Below are positions 30,674 to 41,798 of a stretch of DNA of 64,000 bases, one piece after another; the first letter of the stretch is position 1; each line of letters begins with the position of its first letter. Both the position numbers and the translations under genes were made by a program. Origin of the DNA: Nigrospora sphaerica (lineage: Eukaryota; Ascomycota; Sordariomycetes; Amphisphaeriales; Apiosporaceae); the NCBI GenBank assembly GCA_018287875.1, contig JAGVVL010000025.1, forward strand, positions 1,922,001 to 1,986,000, given 5' to 3'. Under the pieces are notes generated by a model. The model was not told where the DNA came from. It did not search any database and saw only the letters and a program-made list of their open reading frames with translations.

Positions 30674-33551
30674 AGGAAAAGGACGATGTTGCTTCTACGG
30701 GGGAGGGGAGGCGGAAGGGGAAGAAAGCCACGCCCATATTTGTATGAATAATACTACGTTTTAATAGTCTTTGGCACAAACCCCTGTTCTCCGTCGGCCT
30801 CGCGCGTTGCCCTCGAACTCCCCGGGCCGTCGTTGCGGGTGACCCAAGGTATTTCAACGGGGCGCATCGGCGCTCGGAAGGCGAACCACCCCTCGAACAT
30901 GACCAGGCGCCGAGGCTGCCGAAGACGACAGCAGGACGTTTCTGCAAGACAGGCCCGCCTGTCGTTTGTCGATTCCTCAAGACATGTGGGCACAGCCCAC
31001 AAAGCCCCGGACATGCCCGTCGCAGGGGTGGGGGGGCCGTGGGGGATCTCCGGTACGCCCGAGCCGAATCCGCGGGGGTGGTGGCGCACGACAACAACAA
31101 CGAGAGGTGAGGGGGTGCCCTTGGAAGATGTCCCTTGGCTCTCGGCCCCGTACCGTACAACTCAGGTGGGAGGAGGACTTGGCGCATTGGATTCCCGCTA
31201 CCCGGTGGATCAGGAAACGAAGCGGGTTCCCACGGCACGGACAAGGCCACCCCTCTCTCTCTCCTCTGCGATCGGACCCGAAAAGGGAAAGAGAAAAACT
31301 GCCTGAAACCGTCGTCCCGGCACGGGCTATGATGGATAACGCCCCCGCGGAGGCGGAATGCCCTCGCGGGGGTTGGGGGCGCGAGGGGCGTCAGAAGGGG
31401 CGCCGCCGGCGCAGGTCGCACACGATGGACTGTTAACCCGCTTTCCGCGTGCTTTGTGAGGCGACGGGCATGGTCCCGTCGTTTGCGCGACGTTGCCATC
31501 TGCCCCAATCACCCCCCCGAGAAGGTCCTTTCCTTCACGGGGGAAAAGAGGTCTGGGGCGAGCGGGCCCACGTGTAAGACGTCGGCCCCAATATGTTGGT
31601 TGGATCGCTCAGGCCGACTCGGGTGTTGGCGTGCGGGCGCTTGCCGAGCTTACTTCTTTTTTGCCTCTTCTCTTTTCCTTTTCGCCGCAAAGTCGGGAGC
31701 GATCCAATCCCCGGCCCCAAGACGACCGGGCCAGCGCCCGCCACGTCTGACGGCGCTAGCAGCGGCAGCGGCAGCGCAGCACAACCGGAAAGAAGCTGAT
31801 AGGGCCATAGCGGACGCTGCAACGTCGTGCTTGCTTTTTACCTCCTCCTCCTCCTCCTCCTCCTCCTTCTTCTTCTTCTTGTTCCCCCACCGGACTGGCA
31901 CTTGTAACTCCGAGACTTGTCTGGGCGAACGGGTGGAGGAGAGACGGCATTGGCATGTGTCAAAAGAGACGGGATCGTGTGTGTCCGGACGGCGTCACGG
32001 TTATCTGGGTTCACGCAGGACAACAAAGAAAAGACGACAAAACCTAGTCATCTCCTTGGGCCCTGTCGTCCCATGGGATGGGCGGTACCTGCACAAGGCG
32101 CGTTTCGAGCCGTTGTCTCCCAACGTGGCAGTTTTTGATTCTTCCCCCCTCCACGAGGCCCAGCTGGGAGGGGGCGCTACGCATCCCATCCCGGACCTTC
32201 GCCATGGACTCTGGGGTCTTCCCCGGCGAATCCCTCCCCCGTAGGGTTTCGTCGTATCCCCTTTCCCCTTCCCCGTAAGCAGGGCTGCCTCTCTCACACG
32301 CACGCGCACACGTACGCATGTTCCCTCCCTACCCCCCTCGTCGTCTTCGCCGAGCCAATGACGGGCGGACACCGCTCGGCGACGGTACGACACACCTGTC
32401 GACCCCGTTGTAGAGGATTTGGAGGTAAAATGGGGAGAGGGGGGAATGGGAGGGGGGGTTGGGAAGAACGCGTGTGATCCGGTCACCGTTTGTTTTTTCC
32501 GCCATGCCGCTTTCCTGCACGTCGGTTGCTTTTTTCCTTTCGCAGGGGCCTGTAACCACGGCATTATCCCTCTCCCCAGGGCAGGTGAGAGGCAGTACCG
32601 GAGCCGGCAGCGTGGGAAGTCCGTCGAACAAGCTAATGCCGGCACCCCCAGCCACACTTTCTGTCCGCACTTCTTTCTCTGCCGTTCCGGACGCGCATGT
32701 TCCTAGCCCCAATAGCCAGTCATCCCCTCCCTCCCTCCGTCCCGAGCACTTCCCCCGGTCCGCCGTCGTTTTTCATCAGCGAGCCATGCACGATCCCCCT
32801 GGGCTGCTGCCCCCCCTCCCATTCACGGACCCTTTCCACATCCGCCCCTAATATTAAAAAGGGGTTGGGAGGGGAAGATGCCAGTTGAGCCGCGCTGTTT
32901 CTTTTCCCGCCTCCGGCCGAGCCGCCTCGCCCAGGCTCCCGGGCGGGATCGCGTCGGTGCGTTTTGCACATGCAGCTCTCGGTCTCGGCGGGCGTGGGAG
33001 GGGGGCAGTGGGAGGAGACAGACTTTTAGCACAGCCAGCGCCGCGTAAGGTTTTTGGGGGTTCCCCCTTCCCCTCGGCGAGAGGGAACACGCTGGTACCG
33101 CTCATTAGGCTTTTGGGGGGATAGGGAGAGTGTGACGAGGACGGGCCGGGTCAAGGAAGGAAGAGAGAAGGCGTGGCAGGACCAACGGCGTGAGACAGAC
33201 AGCGCGACGGGGGTTTGGGAAAACCTACCCGTGTGTGTGTCTTGATGATACGTACACCTGTACACTCACGGAGGGAGGGAGAGACAGAAGCATCGGTGTG
33301 TATGTGTGTCTCTGTGTTTACACCGACATAGACACTGTCGACATATTCCCCCACAAGGAGGAACTCGCACACACTTACACGTATATAGAGGCCGACGGCT
33401 ACCCAGCTGTCCGAGGTCTCTTTCCGTTCACCACCCACAGCCCCTCTCAACCCACCCACAGCCAACAGCTCTCATCGACCTCTGCCTCGTCGCCTGCTCC
33501 CTACAGCGCCTACGAACCCCCCCCGGAAACCCCCCCTCTCCCACCACCACC
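30674..33551. other. Intergenic region, 2.9 kb, with CTC/TTC microsatellite
   Basis: Nothing gene-like is supported. Long frames at 31456-32244 (+) and 32001-32657 (-) are Arg/Pro/Ser-rich with polypurine or polypyrimidine bias and no domain. A (CTC)n-(TTC)n tract lies at 31841-31880. The last ~150 bp are a CT/AC-rich leader typical of strongly expressed fungal genes. Confidence 0.5.
33382..33387 (+). promoter_or_regulatory. TATA box of the DUF7053 gene
   Basis: TATATA lies 165 bp upstream of the ATG at 33552 and is followed by a pyrimidine/CCCAC-rich leader that ends in an ACCACCACC stretch directly before the start codon. Confidence 0.45.
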
Positions 33552-33998
33552 ATGCCCACCGATACGACGATCCGCACCGAGGTGCCGGCGGGCGTGGGGG
33601 CGGAGCAGGTGCTGGCGCTGCTGCACGACCACGACCACTACATCCGAACGACGTGCCCGCAGCTCATCGGGTACGAGCGGCAGTCGGAGGCGGGCGCGGC
33701 GCCGGCCGTCTACGAGGTGACGGACAAGCGGCCCATCGGGCAGACGACGTTCCGGCTGACGCTGACGGACCGCGCCGACGGCATCGACGCCCTCATCGAG
33801 GGCAAGGCCCCCACGGGCTCGCTGCGCGTCGACTCGCGCTTCCGCCTCGTCGGCGCCGCCGACGCCCCCGGCGGCCTCGTCCTCGAGGAAAAGGTCTCCA
33901 TCGACTCCAACGTCGTCATGAACAAGATGATCAAGGGCAACGTCGAGAAGAAACACCCCGAGCAGAACCGCGGCTTCCTGACCGCCGCCACCGCCTAG
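33552..33998 (+). CDS. DUF7053-like small fungal protein
   Basis: One exon of 148 aa starts at an ATG preceded by ACCACCACC, an excellent fungal start context, although the frame is open further upstream. The sequence (HDHDHYIRTTCPQLIGYE, YEVTDKRPIGQTTFRLTLT, a core strand region, then KVSIDSNVVMNKMIKGNVEK) resembles the fungal DUF7053 family, a SRPBCC/helix-grip-like small-protein family of unknown function. There is no signal peptide or membrane segment. The well-formed leader and TATA suggest active expression. Family assignment is from memory of the pattern. The function is unknown. Confidence 0.8.
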   Translation: MPTDTTIRTEVPAGVGAEQVLALLHDHDHYIRTTCPQLIGYERQSEAGAAPAVYEVTDKRPIGQTTFRLTLTDRADGIDALIEGKAPTGSLRVDSRFRLVGAADAPGGLVLEEKVSIDSNVVMNKMIKGNVEKKHPEQNRGFLTAATA

Positions 33999-35871
33999 AG
34001 CGCCACGGGCGGCGCCGGGAAGCGGGGAAAAAAGAAAACGGGAATGCCGGGAGGGGGGAAGGTTTGTGGTGGAACCCCCTCCCCGGCTTTCGGATACGAG
34101 ACCATGAGGCGCAGAAGAGGTCCACTGTGTTCATTGGGTTGGTAGATTTATTTGTTTCCCCTCCGCTCCTTTTCTCTCTTTCTTTCCTTCTCTCTTCGTC
34201 GTTCATCGGGTTGCGCACCCGTCGTCGTGACCACGAGAAGAGGGAGAAGGCGGGGCGGGTTTGCTGAACAGAAAAAAAAAGAAAAAAAAAAGAGCTGGGC
34301 TCCGAGTCTCGATAAACAAATATACACGCGCATCTACGCGCACATGCACACACGCCCTCTTGCCTCACATGTCGTCGACCTCTCTCACTTGCACCCCTAA
34401 CGTCCAAGTGGTTGGTAGCTCGGAAACATGACCTAAAACGGGCAACCACAAACAAGAAGCGAAACAAAGCCAGATGTGATCCCCAAGGCCCTGGAAGGCA
34501 ATGCCCAAACACCACAACAACTTTTTCTCGCCATGGAGCCCTTCGCCGCGACTTGTACCGAATACATTCATAAGCCAGGCAGCGTGGTTAAGGATACGGA
34601 TGGGCTAGTCAGCGGAAGCAAAAATGCGAAAGCCCCCAAAGTCAATGGGAACCGAAATCATCTCTCTGTCGGGGAATTGAACCCCGGTCTCGAGCGTGAC
34701 AAGCTCGCATACTGACCACTATACTAACAGAGATTGAAGGAATTGGATGAAAGATCGTCGGCTTATTGCTGTTCATGTTCGGCGGCAAAGAGTTGAAAGT
34801 GAAGCTCCATAAGCATCCCCGACCCAATGTTATATAGTATGGCGAATTGTTGCGTGTATCGTCTGGCTATGGCCAGTGGTGTCATTGGGAACCCCCGATC
34901 CTTGCAGAACCAAGGAATCGTACCCAGCGTACCTATCATGTAAATAATTACATTTTGTTTCTTTTTCGATCGGACTGCGCCGAGCCCGCCAGGTGTGATA
35001 TCGTACCGGTCCGTACCCCTCCCAGTCACCACCCCTTCCTGCGCCGTAGTCGTGCAGTAGAAACCTCAAGATATGGGCCGGCGAACCTCCTGAAAATGTC
35101 GTACAAGATGTTCCCACGTTGCTGTTGAGACGTGGCGGCATATGTCGTGAAATACAATCCCCTCATGTTTTCGTAACTGCCCTAATGGGCCCATTTCATC
35201 GGGTCCACGCTTCAAGGTCCAAGGTTCATATCTTCGTCATCGTCACCCTACCCTCTAGTATTCGTCCCCGCTATGCCCTGTCCTTATGAAAACCACCGAT
35301 GCTGTGTGACGAAGCCGAGTGCCGCTTTTGATCGCCCCGGCAAGCTGGTGTCACGGCAGGTAGCCTGCATTCGGCACCCATCGCGCCAGCGGCGTGCCGT
35401 ACGAAGTATGCCGTCGTAATATCGACCAACGAAGAGGCCATCCGGTACCGTTCGTGACGCTTGGGCTCTTCCCCATGTTCCGTAGTCGATTGCCGCATCG
35501 TGGGTGACGTGAAGGGATTCCCACGTGCTTCATCCGCCGTCATCCGCCTTCACTTTTCCGGCGCCGAAACCGCCGTCTCATCGGCTTCCGCGCTATTCGG
35601 GCGGGGTTGAACCCGATGGCACGCATCGGTAAGTGCTGGCGTTGTTCGTCAAAGGCTGGCGTGACAGGGCTTCGGATCGTGACGGCCAAGACGTCCGGGC
35701 GGCAAGCGTGGAAAGCGCACTGCGGCCTACCGAGCTCATGCACCAGCAGTGACGATTTTGTCCCGCAGAACCTAGCCGCTAGACACGACCGATTTTGCAG
35801 CACGAACCTTCATGTGGTTGGCATGGGTTTCCAGACACCTGGCCATGAGACGAGTGACTGTGCCGACCGGG
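33999..35871. other. Intergenic region containing tRNA-Asp
   Basis: Apart from the tRNA gene on the minus strand, this 1.9-kb stretch between the DUF7053 gene and the C2H2 regulator holds A- and T-rich runs near 34270-34290 and no domain-bearing frame. Confidence 0.5.
34662..34733 (-). tRNA. tRNA-Asp (anticodon GTC)
   Basis: A 72-nt cloverleaf on the minus strand: acceptor TCTCTGT pairs with ACAGAGA, discriminator G; D-arm GTAT/GTAT; anticodon stem CGAGC/GCTCG with loop TTGTCAC (GTC at positions 34-36); T-arm CGGGG-TTCAATT-CCCCG. All stems pair fully. There is no intron and no encoded CCA, as expected for a nuclear gene. The internal A box (TAGTATAGTGGT) and B box (GGTTCAATTCC) are present. 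Confidence 0.97.
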
Positions 35872-38800
35872 TTAGCATCCCACTTTCTTCACTAGGGCTC
35901 CATTCGACTTACTGGGCCACACAGCGGATTTGTCCAGCGTGTATGCCGTCAAGCGCAGGATTTTGGCCGCACATCCGCTGTGCTCGTCCATCTGCAGGCG
36001 GGCGTCGATCCCGTTGTTCACATTGCCGCTGACGAGATCGATGTTGACTTTCATCTCGGCGCTGGCGATGAGCTCGTGCACCTTGGAGAGCAATTTGACG
36101 TCTTCGTCCTCGAGAAGCATGATAGCCGGCACCTGGCTCAGGTCCACCTCGTCCTGCCCCAGAATGCCGAGGTACCGTCCCACGCGGTCTTGCAGTGTCG
36201 CCACCCATTCGGCGAGGACCTGGGCGCAGTCGAAGGCGCACATGGCCGACTGCATGGGCAGCTCTTTGCTGGTGAACTCGGCAAACGAAATGCCCAGCTT
36301 GTCCGCCATGGCAAGCGAGTCGGCCGCGTAGAAGGCCGCCTTGCGGAGATGCTTCTCGCGTCGGGAGACGGCCCGGCTGGACGACTGGGACTGGGACTGG
36401 GACTGGGATCGCGGGTGGGCCGGATGGGGCGAGGGAAACTTGGCCGAAGGAAACTCGGGAGAGGACGACTGGGTGGGGGGCGAGTCCACAAACACGGAGC
36501 TGGTCACCGAACCTTCCGACAGATCCATGGCCGACTCGGCATTGGAAACGGGCGAGTGCTCGGCGTGCTGGATGATCTCGGACCCGTGCGACAACTCCTC
36601 GGCGAGGCCGTCCCAGTCTCGCTGCCAAAACTTCTCCTTGGTCCGGGAGAGGTTGACAAAGAGTCGCACGTACGCAAGGTCCAGTAGCGGGATCGCGTCG
36701 GCCGACAGGGGCCCCATGCCGAAAGGATTGGGCCTCTCCAGACTGTGGTGGGGGTTGCTGGCCCAGGCGGCCTGCCACGCCTTCAGGGCCGGTTCGATGT
36801 GGCGGTGCATCTTCTCCGTCTCCTCGTTGGTCCATACTTTGTTGTGGTGCCTCTGTCTAGTCTCCCAGATGTAGTTGTGCAGCGCGTTGATCAGAATCAG
36901 GCAGCCGAGGGTGCTGGGCTTCAGGTCGCTCCGGGGGATGTCGTTGGGGTCCACCGTCGACCCGAAGGGCTGGTGGGCACCGTGCAGGGCCAGCTTCTGT
37001 TGCTTCTCGTTGGTGCGCAGCAGCTCGCCGAGCGCCTCGTGAAAGGTCATGCGGTTGTGATAGGCCGCCCGGACGCCCCCCTTGCGTTGAAACGCCGCCG
37101 CGCTCTCGGCCGAGAAGAAGCCCTCGTCGCAAGGGAGGTCCTGCAGGATTTCCGAGTTTGTTAAAGCGGGGGTATGGTTGTATCCAGAAACCAGGAGACT
37201 CGAGAGAATAAAAATGACATAAAGCGTTCGTTTTCGTTCCTCTATAGTTTTCCACCGCAGCCACTCCGCTTGCTCTTCCGATTCCACCTTGATCCCACTC
37301 CAGTTGCCTTCGGTGTCGGTCAGATACAGTTCCTGGCTCTCGGCGGAATCCAGCCTCATGGGGCGGAACAGGCCGGCGGCCTGGGCGAGGCTTACGAGCG
37401 CGGCCGAGTGCGTCGAGGCGATGTTGCTCGCCGTCTTGTCGCCGCTGTTGTGCCCGTAGATGACATTGAGCAGCATAGCCTGGACGAGCCAGACGGGGGT
37501 GTGCGTCGCGGCGTCGGCGCCCGGCACGCCGGCATCCGCCATGGGCGCTCTACGGAAATCGGCCTTGCGGACATCGGCCTTCCGGCGCTCCTCCAGGTAC
37601 AGCTGGATCATCTTTTTGCCCATCTCAAAGAGCTCTCGGGACTGGGCGTAATCCTTCTCATACAAGGCTCCAATCGCTGCCATAGATAGAATCAAGCATC
37701 CGCTGCCTCCGACAGTGTTAGTCCTGCCAGCAGAAGGCGGAGACGGCACGTCGAATGATAGAGTTGGAATGTGGAGGAAGGGGAGATGGGGGTGGAAGTA
37801 GCGCAGGTAGCTTCCGACATATCGCTGTAGCTCGTGGGCACTGGGCAGGTTTTTGGCGTACTCCGGAACGTTGTCCGTGTGGGCCTGGGATGGAGGTGAC
37901 ATGGGGGAGTGTGGCGTAGTGAAGGAATACTTCCGACCACCGAAGGGTGCGCATTGCGATAGAGCATGCACAATGGCAGCCCTCGTGGCTTCGGTAATGG
38001 TACTCACTGGAGAGGGTCCTTGATGAGTAGTACCGTTCATCGAGGTGGGCGTCTCGGGGCCGAAGTTGAGGGCCTGGTTGAGGTTCTGCGTCCCCAGGCC
38101 CGGCATGGCCGAGGGACTCAGCGAGCTCATGGAGGAGGGCGGGGTCGAGAAGAAGACGTCGTTCATGTTCTTGTGAGGAGGCTGAGGCGAGACGGGGGCG
38201 CCGGTCATGAGGTCGGGGAAAACGGTGCTGTTGAGGTCAAGGGCAAAGGGGTTGAGGGGAGGGCCCATGACGGAGGGTTGCCACAGAGAGCTCGAGGCCG
38301 TAGTGACAGCGGGGTGGTGGTTGGAGCCGTCGAGCATCACGTCGCTGATGCCGCTCTGGCTATTTGTGCTCATGGCCGATGGTGAGGAGCCGTCGACGGC
38401 ATGCTCGTGGGTGTTGTTAAAGGACATGTTTTGCTCGAAGCCCGACAACCATTCGAACGTCTCGTCGAGGTGTTGGCTCGCCGACGGCATGTCGGCCATG
38501 CCATGGCCAAAGGGCGAAATCGGGTCTATGGCAATAGAATGCGGCGACTCGCTATAATGTAGGGCGTTGGGGTTCACGGTCGAGCCTGGCTGGCCGAACA
38601 GCAGGCCCTCGAAATCAAAATCGGGTTGGCCAAAGGCGAGGGCGGGGGCGGTGCGCAAGCCAGGGACGAAGTCCATGCCGTTAATGGTGTGGGTCTCCAG
38701 CTTCGGCAAGCCGCGCTGCACGCCGCGGTGGCCCATGACCGAAGACATGCCGCCGAAGGCGTGATCCATATTATGCATGGGCAGGCCGACGAGGCTGGGG

Positions 38801-39665
38801 TGGCGGCTGTGGGTGGGCTGAGCATGGCTCCTCGCGACGTTGGCGTTGGCGGCGGCTATCATGGACATGTGCGACCCGTCGACGTGGCTGATGGTGTTGG
38901 CCCTCGGCCGCATGTTGGAGCTGGCGTTGGTGGCCGTGGTGGCGGTTGTTGCGGTGCTCGCGACACTGTTCTTGCGAGCCCGACTGGCGCCCGGGACGGT
39001 GCCGCTGGCACTCTCACGGCGGTTGCGCGGACGCGACGAGGGCGTCGTGGTCTGGTGCAGCTTCTGCTGGTGACGCAGCAGCAGGTCCCTGCGGGCAAAA
39101 CATCGTGTGCATTCGGGACACTCAAAGGGCTTTTCCTTGGTGTGTGACCTTTCGTGGCGTTTCAGGTGTTCCAGCCGGGCGAAGGAGCGCTGACAAGTGC
39201 CGCAGACATGGGGCCTCGGCTTGTCCGTCTTGGGCGGAGGAAAGTTGGTGGTGGGCTGGCCATTCTTTGCGGTGCTGACGATTATCGAGGCTGCTGTGCG
39301 TATTGGCACTGCCGTTAGCCCATGCTTTCTTGTCTGCCTGTCACGGAAATCAATCGCCCGCGGGGGCGCGCGTCGGACGACGAGGAGGGAGCTGGGCCGC
39401 GGCGATGAGGCTATTGCCGGTAGCGGGCGGCAGCAGCTGTGCTGAGGGGGGAAGGGAAGCTCGCTCTTGCTGCGACCGAAGGACGGGCCAAAAGCCAAGT
39501 GCCAGTGTGGGATGGGCGAGGGAGGGAGGGGCAGTGCCCAAACGTACCGGGCTCTTCGCTACTAACGGCGGGAGCAACAGCGGCAACGGCAGCAACGGCG
39601 GCATCGCTGGTCTCGCCGGCATTGCTGCTGCCAGCAGATGCAGAGGGCGGCGACGGATTGGACAT
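35872..39665 (-). CDS. C2H2 zinc-finger transcription factor with fungal_trans domain (ADR1/AmdX-like)
   Basis: Exon 1 39665-39548 and exon 2 39293-35872 encode 1179 aa; the intron has donor GTACGT, branch GCTAAC and an ACAG acceptor, phase 1. The start [12 protein letters not shown] leads to two adjacent C2H2 fingers ([21 protein letters not shown] and [22 protein letters not shown], about residues 70-120) linked by TKEKPFE. A long Ser/Pro/Asn-rich middle region follows, then a fungal-specific transcription factor domain ([14 protein letters not shown] ... [17 protein letters not shown]) and an SQSQSQSQ low-complexity patch. The twin-finger plus fungal_trans layout is that of ADR1/AmdX/Klf1-type regulators. 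Without the intron the frame would stay open further upstream but would lose the conserved start. The target pathway is unknown; it carries no obvious link to the iron locus. Confidence 0.88.
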
Positions 39666-41702
39666 GACGAGCAGATTGACAGCAGAATTCCTCCCGAGAA
39701 ACTCTATCGTGGTGGCGGTCGTCAAGGCAGTAGGTCGTGATCGTCAAGGCAGGGTCGTTGTTGACTCACCCGAAGTTGGCGGGTTTCGAGGGGTGAACAG
39801 GCGGGCAGCAGGAAGATGAGCGTTTTGGAAGGTGGGATGAATCGACGGCGGGCCGGTTGGTTGGTGGGCTGTGGTGGGGAGTGGGCCAGCAAGCACCGCG
39901 GTGGATTGGCTGAAGCGAGCGTCTTTTCGGTAGTAGTCTGGATGGAGGATGGATGGGATGTACAGAGTAGGTAGTAGTAATATGGATGGATGTCGTATGT
40001 AAAGGATCCCGGGAACCGTGGTTCTTTTGGCAGCAGCAGTAGCAGCAGCAGCGCCCTCGCGTTTTCGTTCCCGGCAGCCGACGATGAACAAGCTCTAAAC
40101 ACAGGACGCGGAACCGTCGGCAGCGCCCACGTATGTGTTTATGTTTTGGTGGTGATGCGGCAGAGGGGCTCGCGAGCGACGAGGACGAGCAGCTCAAGAT
40201 CGGTCGGGTTGCGGGCGCGCAGCAGCAGGAGAGGCACCACAGCCGCGGCAGTAGACGGACGAGAAGCGAACGCGCCGGGGTAGCAACAACAGCAGCAACG
40301 GCGGCCAATCGACACTCAATTGAAGCATGAATTCGACGATACACGGGTGCCTGTGACGAGACGCCGGGCGGTGATTGCGGCAACTGCAACTCGTCAAAGC
40401 AATTGCTTGCTCCGTGACCAGAGTTTGGAGAGGAAGATTGGGAAAAAGGATCGTCTCTTGTCACCTCGCAGACTGGGGAACGGACCGGCTACTACATACA
40501 TACATAGCTCGTCCATAACATGGACGCCCCCGGCTACGCCTGCGACGCTCTTGCATACAGGCCGTGGCATCGGCATGGCTCCTAGTCGGCCGGTCTGCCT
40601 CTGCTACTTGGCTCGATGTGAAGTAGGTACATCCACTTGCTCATTACCAGGACGCTACATGGGCATGGGAAGGCAAAACGACGTTGTCACGCTCTGGTGC
40701 GAGCCAGAAAGCTACATACTGTAGGCCGGCTCCCTGACCCCGGGCGGAAGGTCCAGGTCCAGGTTCAGGTCCCGCTCGCAGCCGTAGGTGGGTGTAGGTA
40801 CGACGTAGGTACCTAACTCAGGCTCCCACACACAGGCGCGCGCCGATGGTAATGGATATTGGTCATCTGACGCCCGCCAGCACCGCGACTTGCCCGCCGT
40901 CGTACTCGATACTTCGGTTCAACGCCGGGCTGCGGCCTGACGTTGCCCAGGTCCAGGGGACCTCAGCATGACTGACAGGGGGGTCTACTACGAGACCCTC
41001 TGAACCGCGTCGGCGAGCCTCCCTGTGACTGGTCACATCGGGGATGAACTGGAGGCTATATCCAGAGTGGGTACGGGACCAGTCCTGTGACCAACGTTCA
41101 GCCCGTGTCGCTGCTACATTGTCGGCCAAGTACCGCTCTCGGGAGAAAGAAAGCTCGAGAGATCCATCCGTCGTCGACCTGCCTTCATGCGCCCGTCCGC
41201 TGCCTGCCTCGCTCGTTGGGGTGCTATCGTTCATCGGCAGGACTCGTCGTCCTGGTCAGGACAGCCCCGGTTTCCTTCCTTACCGACATTTGCTACGACG
41301 GCGTCCTCGAAAGAATGAGGCGACAGCTAGGCCTCGGCTGCCCGAAGGCGCGTAGAGCCAGAGTTCGGGGGGCGACCGGCCGGCCGGGCGCTGTGGATGA
41401 CTTTTCGACTCTTTCTTACCTTCATGTGGCGCGAGCTGTCTGGACTCGACGTTCCCGTTCTCGTCAGCGCCCCCCAAGCCGCCTTTCAACAAAAAGAGAC
41501 ACAGTGCTCGGTCCAGGGCGGCTACCATGACCCCGAGGTTCCATCATGAACAGGACCCTTGGATTTTAGCCCAACGCTGAGTGGCCATGGCCCGGCCGGG
41601 ATGCTTGCGAGTGAGTGCGTGGGCCGGTCGTACTAACCGGTTGTACGTACATACACATCGTTGCCCTCTGGATGGAGATGTGAGTATGTGGGGTGTATAT
41701 AA

Positions 41703-41798
41703 GAGAGGGAGAGAGAGAGAGGGAGTGTGTGTGTGTGTGTGTGTATGTGTGTGTGCAGCTCGTGCGTGTGCGTGAGTGAGTGTGTGTATGTGTGTGCG
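41703..41798. repeat. GA then GT dinucleotide tract
   Basis: A (GA)n run at about 41703-41723 passes into (GT)n interrupted by single substitutions to about 41798, followed by a short CACACACA stretch that could pair back on it. Confidence 0.85.

Noticed and set aside
31456..32657. Frames of 262 codons (+) and 218 codons (-) between the ABC and DUF7053 genes
   Set aside because: Low complexity from polypyrimidine/polypurine tracts and no domain; neither has a plausible promoter or splice pattern.
35600..35625. GGGTTGAACCC word resembling a tRNA T-arm
   Set aside because: No acceptor, D or anticodon stem can be drawn around it.
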